A stretch of 11,610 nucleotides of DNA from an uncultured Bacteroidales bacterium (lineage in GTDB: Bacteria > Bacteroidota > Bacteroidia > Bacteroidales > F082): positions 1 to 11,610 of the forward strand of contig CAMKAR010000033.1 of NCBI GenBank assembly GCA_946410535.1. The letters run 5' to 3'. The position numbers and the translations under genes are program-made. Below are positions 7,150-11,610 of this stretch, in pieces. Under the pieces are notes generated by a model that saw only the letters and a list, made by a program, of their open reading frames with translations, ran no database searches and had not been told where the DNA came from. The first letter of the stretch is position 1. Every line of letters starts with the position of its first letter.

Positions 7150-8748
7150 ATGGAAAACTATCGTCCCCGACCCATTATGGTTGTCCTCCTGCTGATGGTG
7201 GGCATCTTGATGGGTCTCTATATTAATAAAGGTGTAAGGCAGCCTCAGGTCAACGTCGAAGGTGGAAGCAAGTTCGACGAGGTGATGTGGTATGTCGGCA
7301 CCGACTATGTGGAAGCCCCCGACGAGGTGAAGCTCGAAGACGGTGCTATCGCCGCGCTGATGGAGGAACTCGACCCGCATTGCGCCTATGTGCCCCGCGA
7401 GGAGTTCAACGAGGTGAACGACCCGCTCATGGGCAGCTTCGATGGCATCGGGGTGCAGTTTCGCATCGAAAAAGACTCCATCGCCATCGTCAGCGTCATC
7501 AAGGGCGGACCCTCCGAGAAGGTGGGACTCCTCGCCGGCGACCGCATCGTTTACGTCGACGACTCGTTGGTGGCAGGCAAGAAGCTGACCAACGACGATG
7601 TGATGCGCAAGCTGAAAGGCCCCAAAAACACCAAGGTGCGCGTGAAGGTGAAACGCAGTGGATTGGACGGCCTGCTCGACTATACCATCACCCGTGCCGC
7701 CATACCGACCTATAGCGTCGATGTCGCCTATATGGTCGACGAAAAGACGGGCTACCTGAAACTGAGCAAGTTTTCGGCCACTACCGCCGACGAGTTCAGG
7801 CAAGCCATCAAGAAATTGAAACGCGAGGGAATGCAACAGCTCATCTTCGACCTTCGCGGCAACACCGGCGGCTTCCTGAAAGCCGCTGTCGACGTGGCCG
7901 ACGAGTTCCTGCCCAAAGGCAGCATGATTGTCTACACCGAAGGCCGCAACCGCCCAAGGCAGGACATGGTGGCGCGTCGACACGGCATGGTGGAAGACCT
8001 CCCGTTGGTGGTGCTCATCGACGGCGAGTCGGCCAGCGCGAGCGAAATCGTGGCCGGTGCCTTGCAGGACAACGACCGTGGCACCATCATCGGGCGCCGC
8101 TCCTATGGCAAGGGATTGGTGCAGGAGCAAATCATGCTCAGCGACAACTCAGCCATTCGCCTCACCGTGTCGCGCTACTACACCCCAACGGGTCGCTGCA
8201 TCCAGAAACCTTACGATGGCGACTTGGAGAAATACCTGTGGGAATCGTATGAACGTTATGAGACGGGCGAGGTTTTTCATCCCGACAGCATCCATTTCGC
8301 CGACTCGCTGAAGTTCACCACGCCCAAAGGCAAGACGGTGTATGGTGGCGGCGGCATCATGCCCGACATCTATGTGCCCCTCGTCGACGACAGCACGGAA
8401 TACTATTTCAACCGTATCGCCAACAAGGGCTTGTTGTACCAATACGCTTTTGAGTATACCGACAAGCATCGCGCCCAGTTGCAACGCTACAAGACCGTCG
8501 CGGCCTATGACAAAGCGTTTTCGGTGACCGACGCCATGTTTGAAGAATTGGTGAAGTTGGCCGATGCCAAGGGAATCAAGGGTACCGATGAGCAGAAGGT
8601 GGTGGCACGCCGCGAGACCGACATCCTCCTGAAGGCCTACATTGCCCGCAATCTCTACGACGACGAGGGTTTCTATCCCCTCTACGCCCCCATGGACGAG
8701 GTGTTGCAACGGGCACTACAAGAGTTTCATGAACCCATAGCCCCATAG
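7150..8748 (+). CDS. PDZ-containing S41 family carboxyl-terminal processing peptidase
   Basis: A 532-residue envelope protease. Residues 9-25 form an uncleaved signal anchor (VVLLLMVGILMGLY) after a basic start. Residues about 96-185 are a PDZ domain (GIGVQF, then VIKGGPSEKVGLLAGDRIVYVDD). The S41 core follows, with LRGNTGG (235-241), SASASEIVAG (294-303) and RSYGKGLVQ (317-325). Ser296 and Lys321 form the expected catalytic dyad, and their spacing of 25 equals that of E. coli Prc (Ser430/Lys455). The roughly 110 residues after about 415 are a helical tail common in Bacteroidetes homologues. Such peptidases trim or degrade periplasmic proteins from their C-termini; the substrate here is unknown. 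The start is ATG 7150; an in-frame TTG at 7132 overlaps the fabD stop. It shares an operon with fabD, and a terminator follows at 8845-8871. Confidence 0.93.
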   Translation: MENYRPRPIMVVLLLMVGILMGLYINKGVRQPQVNVEGGSKFDEVMWYVGTDYVEAPDEVKLEDGAIAALMEELDPHCAYVPREEFNEVNDPLMGSFDGIGVQFRIEKDSIAIVSVIKGGPSEKVGLLAGDRIVYVDDSLVAGKKLTNDDVMRKLKGPKNTKVRVKVKRSGLDGLLDYTITRAAIPTYSVDVAYMVDEKTGYLKLSKFSATTADEFRQAIKKLKREGMQQLIFDLRGNTGGFLKAAVDVADEFLPKGSMIVYTEGRNRPRQDMVARRHGMVEDLPLVVLIDGESASASEIVAGALQDNDRGTIIGRRSYGKGLVQEQIMLSDNSAIRLTVSRYYTPTGRCIQKPYDGDLEKYLWESYERYETGEVFHPDSIHFADSLKFTTPKGKTVYGGGGIMPDIYVPLVDDSTEYYFNRIANKGLLYQYAFEYTDKHRAQLQRYKTVAAYDKAFSVTDAMFEELVKLADAKGIKGTDEQKVVARRETDILLKAYIARNLYDDEGFYPLYAPMDEVLQRALQEFHEPIAP

Positions 8749-8749
8749 T

Positions 8750-8768
8750 GGCGACAGCCCAGCCCCGG
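8750..8768. repeat. Copy of the GGCGACAGC / CCAGCCCCG repeat family
   Basis: GGCGACAGC (8750-8758) runs straight into CCAGCCCCG (8759-8767). The same two blocks occur in reverse order at 10399-10420 (CCAGCCCCG, then GGCGACAGC). This is what a tandem repeat cut at different phases would leave. It begins one base after the S41 peptidase stop. Confidence 0.55.
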
Positions 8769-8771
8769 TAG

Positions 8772-8797
8772 GCTTCCCCCTCCAATGAGGGGGAAGC
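8772..8797. repeat. Perfect 11-bp GC-rich palindrome (REP-like hairpin)
   Basis: GCTTCCCCCTC (8772-8782) pairs perfectly with GAGGGGGAAGC (8787-8797) around loop CAAT. No T-tract follows on the plus strand (GCAAAGCG), so it is not a classic intrinsic terminator. It may protect the mRNA 3' end or be a mobile palindromic repeat. It could also slow polymerase ahead of the terminator at 8845. Confidence 0.7.
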
Positions 8798-8840
8798 GCA
8801 AAGCGACGCGAGACTGAGTATAGAGATTGGCACTGCAAAA

Positions 8841-8878
8841 ACAAAAACCCCACTGATAATCAGCGGGGTTTCGTTTTG
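8841..8878. terminator. Bidirectional rho-independent terminator
   Basis: AAACCCC (8845-8851) pairs with GGGGTTT (8865-8871), and after one mismatch CTGA (8853-8856) pairs with TCAG (8860-8863). On the minus strand the stem ends in TTTTTGTTTTTG, a good T-tract directly behind tRNA-Ala. On the plus strand it ends in TTTCGTTTTG, downstream of the S41 peptidase gene. It therefore likely stops both converging transcripts. Confidence 0.85.
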
Positions 8879-8952
<74 letters not shown>

Positions 8953-8968
8953 TCGTTGTTTGACGCTG

Positions 8969-8998
8969 CAAAAGTACAACAAATTTCTTTCCCTCCAA
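8969..8998 (-). promoter_or_regulatory. Promoter of the tRNA-Ala gene
   Basis: On the minus strand, TACTTTTG (plus 8969-8976) is a perfect -7 box (TAnnTTTG), and TTG (plus 8996-8998) lies exactly 19 bp upstream as the -33 box. Transcription would start near 8962, about 10 bases before the mature tRNA. A long A-rich tract on the minus strand (plus 9011-9030) lies further upstream and could act as an UP element. Confidence 0.75.
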
Positions 8999-9059
8999 CA
9001 CTTTTGACGAAATTTTTTTCTTTTTTTCTTCAAAATGCCCGAAAACCCCAATAAATCCG

Positions 9060-9067
9060 TACTTTTG
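9060..9067 (+). promoter_or_regulatory. -7 box of a probable L-serine dehydratase promoter
   Basis: TACTTTTG fits TAnnTTTG and is identical to the -7 box of the divergent tRNA-Ala promoter. No clear TTG/TTTG is visible at the -33 distance. Transcription would begin near 9073-9075, just before the hairpin repeat at 9078, giving a leader of about 100 bases. Confidence 0.5.
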
Positions 9068-9077
9068 CACCCGCTTT

Positions 9078-9149
9078 GCGTCATTGCGAACGCAGTGAAG
9101 CAATCCAGACCAACCCTTTTCTGGACTGCTTCGTACCTCGCAGTGACGC
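9078..9149. repeat. 72-bp near-perfect hairpin repeat in the leader of the serine dehydratase gene
   Basis: The arms pair in blocks. GCGTCA (9078-9083) pairs with TGACGC (9144-9149). TTGCGA (9084-9089) pairs with TCGCAG (9138-9143, one G-U). GAAGCA (9097-9102) pairs with TGCTTC (9127-9132). TCCAGA (9104-9109) pairs with TCTGGA (9120-9125). The loop is 9110-9119. An internal loop (9090-9096 versus 9133-9137) and one A-C mismatch interrupt the stem. It is the full form of the family whose left arm also occurs at 6157-6188. It resembles the widespread CATTGCGA...GAAGCAATCC intergenic repeats, which are often mistranslated as HCERSEAIQ at gene starts. Confidence 0.85.
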
Positions 9150-9177
9150 GATGCGTGTCATCAAACCCTACACTACA

Positions 9178-10380
9178 ATGAAAACCATCCGCGACATATA
9201 TAAAATAGGTGTAGGCCCCTCAAGCAGCCACACCATGGGCCCGCAGAAGGCCGCCGCCATTTTCAACGAACGCTATCCCGATGCCACCCGCTTCGAGGTG
9301 ACGCTCTACGGCAGCCTCGCCGCCACCGGCAAAGGCCACATGACCGACTGGGCCATCCTCAACACATTGCAGGCCCCGACCGAAATCGTCTGGAAACCCG
9401 AAGTGATGCTCCCGTTCCATCCCAACGGGATGCTCTTCAAGGCCTTCGACGAGGCCAATGAGGTGGTGGGGGAGTGGCAGGTGTTCAGCATCGGCGGAGG
9501 CAACCTTGCCGAGGAAGGCAAACGGAGCGAACAGCCCGACCTCTATCCGCTGACCAAGATGACAGACATCCTCGACTGGTGCGAACGGCGGGGGAGGACC
9601 TATTGGGAATACGTCTACGAATACGAGAACCAGAAGGAAATCGAAGACTATATGCTCGAAGTGTGGCAGGTGATGAAAGCCGCCGTCGAGCGCGGCTTGC
9701 AGGCCGAAGGCGTCTTGCCCGGCCCGCTCAACCTGAGCCGCAAGGCCGCCGCCTACCACATCAAGGCGTCGGGCTATACGCATACGCTCCGCAGCCGTGG
9801 CTTGGTCTACAGCTATGCCTTGGCCGTGGCGGAGGAGAATGCCTCGGGCGGACGCATCGTCACCGCGCCCACCTGCGGCTCAAGCGGTGTGATGCCTGCC
9901 GTGCTCTACCATCTGTCGCATAGTTACGAGTTCACCGACCTGCGCATCGTTCGCGCCTTGGTGACGGCGGGCTTGGTGGGCGACATCGTGCGCACCAACG
10001 CCTCCATCTCGGGCGCCGAGGTGGGCTGCCAGGGCGAGGTGGGCGTGGCCTGCGCCATGGCCGCCGCTGCCGCCAACCAGCTCTTCGGGGGCAGCCCCGC
10101 CCAGATCGAATATGCCGCCGAGATGGCCTTGGAGCACCACTTGGGCATGACGTGCGACCCCGTGTGCGGCCTCGTCCAGATCCCTTGCATCGAGCGCAAC
10201 GCCTACGCCGCCGCCCGCGCCCTCGATTCCAACATCTATTCCACCTTCTCCGACGGTCGTCACCGTGTGTCGTTCGACAAGGTGGTGGAAACGATGAAAG
10301 AAACCGGCAAGGACATACCTTCTTTATATAAGGAGACCTCGCAAGGCGGTTTGGCCCGCGATTTCCGTCAGATGGACTAA
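9178..10380 (+). CDS. sdaA: L-serine dehydratase, single-chain iron-sulfur type
   Basis: A 400-residue enzyme that deaminates L-serine to pyruvate and ammonia in the cytoplasm. It is the fused type, with the beta domain first (residues 1 to about 150, opening [19 protein letters not shown]) and the alpha domain after (about 160-400, containing [15 protein letters not shown] at 229-243). Cys284 (GCQGE), Cys326 (MTCDP) and Cys337 (IPCIE) are the expected [4Fe-4S] ligands. Their spacing of 42 and 11 matches, as I recall, the Legionella enzyme. Start choice: the frame stays open back to 9076, but the extra residues are a translation of the hairpin repeat (MRHCERSEAIQ), and family members begin at the Met of 9178. 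The gene is alone between tRNA-Ala and a repeat-rich region, so it is probably a single-gene transcript. Confidence 0.95.
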   Translation: MKTIRDIYKIGVGPSSSHTMGPQKAAAIFNERYPDATRFEVTLYGSLAATGKGHMTDWAILNTLQAPTEIVWKPEVMLPFHPNGMLFKAFDEANEVVGEWQVFSIGGGNLAEEGKRSEQPDLYPLTKMTDILDWCERRGRTYWEYVYEYENQKEIEDYMLEVWQVMKAAVERGLQAEGVLPGPLNLSRKAAAYHIKASGYTHTLRSRGLVYSYALAVAEENASGGRIVTAPTCGSSGVMPAVLYHLSHSYEFTDLRIVRALVTAGLVGDIVRTNASISGAEVGCQGEVGVACAMAAAAANQLFGGSPAQIEYAAEMALEHHLGMTCDPVCGLVQIPCIERNAYAAARALDSNIYSTFSDGRHRVSFDKVVETMKETGKDIPSLYKETSQGGLARDFRQMD

Positions 10381-10398
10381 CCTCCCCGACAGTTCCAA

Positions 10399-10420
10399 CC
10401 AGCCCCGAAGGGGCGACAGC
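10399..10420. repeat. Second copy of the CCAGCCCCG / GGCGACAGC family
   Basis: GCCCC (10402-10406) pairs with GGGGC (10410-10414) around GAA, and GACAGC follows. The blocks CCAGCCCCG (10399-10407) and GGCGACAGC (10412-10420) occur in the opposite order at 8750-8767. It lies 18 bp after the serine dehydratase stop. Confidence 0.6.
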
Positions 10421-10423
10421 AAA

Positions 10424-10505
10424 CGAGGCAGTCGGTGTAACCCCCTGCCTCGAAATCATATTAAGGAGTCGTAGTCGGTGTAACCCCCTGCCTCGAAATC
10501 ATATT
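10424..10505. repeat. 33-bp exact direct repeat (two copies, 10-bp spacer)
   Basis: Copies at 10430-10462 and 10473-10505 are identical over 33 bases, opening AGTCGGTGTAACCCCC and ending CGAAATCATATT. In the first copy, CGAGGCA (10424-10430) pairs with TGCCTCG (10446-10452) to make a 7-bp hairpin. The second copy lacks the left partner. With only two copies and a 10-base spacer this does not look like a CRISPR array; a duplicated intergenic repeat unit is more likely. Confidence 0.85.
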
Positions 10506-10516
10506 TACGCATTACT

Positions 10517-10541
10517 GCTCCGTAGGAGCTTCCTTTTAATA
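10517..10541 (+). terminator. Terminator-like GCTCC-GTA-GGAGC hairpin, copy 1
   Basis: GCTCC (10517-10521) pairs with GGAGC (10525-10529), with a 3-base loop GTA and a pyrimidine-rich tail TTCCTTTTAAT. It is a plausible terminator for the serine dehydratase transcript. The same hairpin recurs 52 bp downstream, so it is also a repeat family. Confidence 0.5.
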
Positions 10542-10568
10542 GAGCCCAAAGAACGAATGATTCATGTT

Positions 10569-10590
10569 GCTCCGTAGGAGCTTTCTTTTA
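10569..10590 (+). terminator. Terminator-like GCTCC-GTA-GGAGC hairpin, copy 2
   Basis: GCTCC (10569-10573), GTA, GGAGC (10577-10581), then TTTCTTTTATTATTT. The tail is richer in T than in copy 1, so this is the better terminator candidate. Similarity to copy 1 extends through the tail and weakly into the left flank. Confidence 0.5.
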
Positions 10591-10652
10591 TTATTTGATA
10601 CACAACCCCCTCCAATTATTCGTTTTCAACAAAAATCAAATTTTATAACGCA

Positions 10653-10682
10653 TTGAAAATAAATAAAATACAAATAAATTTG
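10653..10682 (+). promoter_or_regulatory. Promoter of the secreted protein gene
   Basis: TTG (10653-10655) and TAAATTTG (10675-10682) are separated by exactly 19 bp and fit the Bacteroidetes -33/-7 consensus. The surrounding sequence is strongly AT-rich. Transcription would start near 10688-10690, giving an unusually long leader of about 270 bases before the ATG at 10959. Confidence 0.6.
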
Positions 10683-10729
10683 AAAAATATTCAAAAAAAT
10701 CTGCATTATCCGCTAAGGGTAAAATCAAA

Positions 10730-10758
10730 GTTGTTAGTCTTATTGGTGTCTAGACAAC
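10730..10758 (+). other. Palindromic leader element around TGTCTAGACA
   Basis: GTTGT (10730-10734) pairs with ACAAC (10754-10758), and TAG (10735-10737) pairs with CTA (10750-10752) with one bulged G. Alternatively, TGTCTAGACA (10747-10756) is a perfect 10-bp palindrome that could be a dimeric protein binding site. It lies about 40 bases after the predicted transcription start. I suspect it is a conserved leader element of surface-protein genes, but cannot show this from one copy. Confidence 0.4.
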
Positions 10759-10773
10759 AAAAACGCGTTATCC

Positions 10774-10962
10774 ATGCATTCGAATGTTTTCAGCATTTTG
10801 ATGAATATTGATGCCACCATGCCTTCGGGCAGCGGTGCTATTTCTGTTTATGGCGGACGACATGAGGCCTCGCGTCCTTCTGCCCTCCGTCTTTTGTTCT
10901 TTATTCCCTTGATTTGCAACCTATTAATTAACTTATTTATTAACCAAACTCATTCATTATGA
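10774..10962 (+). other. Possible 62-codon leader ORF, coupled by ATGA to the secreted protein gene
   Basis: An ATG-started frame of 62 codons ends in TGA (10960-10962), overlapping the ATG (10959) of the next gene. The translation ends in a hydrophobic stretch (ALRLLFFIPLICNLLINLFI) after a basic segment (GRHEASRPS), so it could be a small membrane peptide. It matches no family I know, and the T/A-rich 3' part would encode hydrophobic residues by chance. It may be only structured leader RNA. Confidence 0.25.
10815..10837 (+). other. Leader hairpin with a UUCG tetraloop
   Basis: TGCC (10820-10823) pairs with GGCA (10828-10831) around TTCG, giving the extra-stable C(UUCG)G tetraloop in RNA. 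After a small internal loop, CACC (10815-10818) pairs with GGTG (10834-10837). A further GGACG/CGTCC stem lies at 10855-10877. No T-tract follows, so these look like leader structure rather than a terminator. Confidence 0.45.
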
Positions 10963-11610
10963 AAAAGAAAGTATTTTCTTTGATGATGACGCTTTTGCTC
11001 GCCTTCATTGGCGTTGCGAAGGCAGAGGTAGTTACCATCGGCGACGGAACGAGCACGACCTACGTGACCCCGTTCAACAGCCTTTGGGGCTACTCGTTCG
11101 TTGAGCAGATCTACACTGCCAGCGAAATTGGGACTGCTGGAACCATCAATTCCATCAGTTTCAACCTAAGCTCTGGTTCACAGACGAACCAGATTGAGGT
11201 GTTCATGAAGAACGTGTCGAGAAGCGCGTTCTCGGGCAGCACCGATTATGAGCCAGTCTCCGCTTCGGACATGGTGTTTAGCGGCACCGTGACGTTCAAC
11301 GCTGGCTGGACCACCATCACGCTCGACACTCCGTTCGAGTATGATGGAACAAGTAACCTGCTGGTTGGTATGCACGAGTACACCGCGGGCTACAGCACAC
11401 TTTACTTCTACTACACCACCGCTACGAACATGGTGCTTTCGTACCATAGCGACGGCTCCAACCCGAATCCGTACAACCTGGGTTCGTACAGTGGCAACAA
11501 GTACACCTCGGCCAACCGCGCCAACGTCCAGCTTGACATCACGGCTGGTGGCAGCGGCAGCATGGAAGACCAACTCCATGTGAAGTACATGGCTGGTGAA
11601 GAAGAGATCA
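10959..11610 (+). CDS. Secreted surface protein, probable T9SS cargo (3' end beyond window)
   Basis: The frame is open from ATG 10959 to the window edge, 217 complete codons without a stop. Residues 1-22 are a classic Sec signal peptide: MKKK, hydrophobic core, AKA cleavage site before Glu23. The mature part is rich in Ser, Thr, Gly, Asn and aromatic residues in a beta-sandwich pattern. VTIGDGTSTTYVTPFNSLWGYS (25-46) and IYTASEIGTAGTINSISFN (51-69) resemble the N-terminal domain of large Bacteroidales exported proteins that end in a T9SS C-terminal sorting domain. A linker-like GGSGS (about 197-201) ends this domain. The diagnostic C-terminal domain is outside the window, so the T9SS assignment rests on this likeness and on porW elsewhere in the window. 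Function (adhesin, protease or other) is unknown. It has a promoter at 10653-10682 and a long leader. Confidence 0.75.
   Translation, partial: MKKKVFSLMMTLLLAFIGVAKAEVVTIGDGTSTTYVTPFNSLWGYSFVEQIYTASEIGTAGTINSISFNLSSGSQTNQIEVFMKNVSRSAFSGSTDYEPVSASDMVFSGTVTFNAGWTTITLDTPFEYDGTSNLLVGMHEYTAGYSTLYFYYTTATNMVLSYHSDGSNPNPYNLGSYSGNKYTSANRANVQLDITAGGSGSMEDQLHVKYMAGEEEI

Noticed and set aside
8772..8797. Intrinsic terminator for the S41 peptidase gene
   Set aside because: The stem is perfect, but no T-tract follows on either side. The better terminator is at 8845-8871.
9076..9177. N-terminal extension of the serine dehydratase (MRHCERSEAIQ...)
   Set aside because: It starts at a TTG and is a translation of the hairpin repeat. 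The family start motif begins at the ATG of 9178.
10430..10505. Possible CRISPR array
   Set aside because: There are only two repeat copies and the spacer is 10 bases, too short for a CRISPR spacer. No cas genes are present.

Overview
The window looks like a chromosomal segment of a Bacteroidales bacterium that has a type IX secretion system (T9SS). Three things point there. First, the genes themselves: a SprE/PorW-type lipoprotein, a bactofilin, a single-chain iron-sulfur serine dehydratase and a secreted protein of the kind T9SS exports. Second, the promoters: Bacteroidetes-type -7 boxes of the form TAnnTTTG recur and clear Shine-Dalgarno sequences are scarce. Third, many short palindromic repeats lie between GC-rich coding regions in AT-rich spacers. 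The exact genus cannot be read from the sequence.

Layout. 1-175: a nested inverted-repeat element. 176-1014: a small XRE-type regulator overlapping a putative lipoprotein gene by ATGA. 1183-2410: a promoter and a membrane-anchored protein-kinase-fold protein whose catalytic HRD Asp is replaced by Asn, so probably a pseudokinase. 2475-6148: porW/sprE-like lipoprotein, bactofilin and folE packed head to tail (6 bp gap, then a TGATG overlap). 6149-6250: truncated palindromic repeat plus AT-rich tandem repeat. 6251-8748: fabD followed 14 bp later by a PDZ/S41 processing peptidase. 8749-8878: repeat remnants and a bidirectional terminator. 8879-8952: tRNA-Ala(GGC) on the minus strand with its own promoter. 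9060-10380: promoter, a large hairpin repeat in the 5' leader, and L-serine dehydratase. 10381-10958: a 578 bp gene-poor stretch with several repeat families, terminator-like hairpins, a promoter and a long structured leader. 10959-end: the 5' part of a secreted surface protein cut off by the window edge.

How the genes work together. Most are housekeeping: fatty-acid synthesis (fabD), pterin synthesis (folE), serine catabolism, tRNA-Ala and envelope proteolysis. The most suggestive group is the predicted transmembrane pseudokinase directly upstream of the T9SS lipoprotein gene and a cytoskeletal bactofilin. It could be a regulatory or scaffolding partner of the secretion machinery, but only gene order supports this. 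The final gene is a plausible T9SS cargo. I see no phage, transposase, CRISPR array or clear defence system. I would call the window mostly ordinary, with the pseudokinase-porW-bactofilin arrangement, the repeat elements and the long leader of the last gene as the points worth checking.
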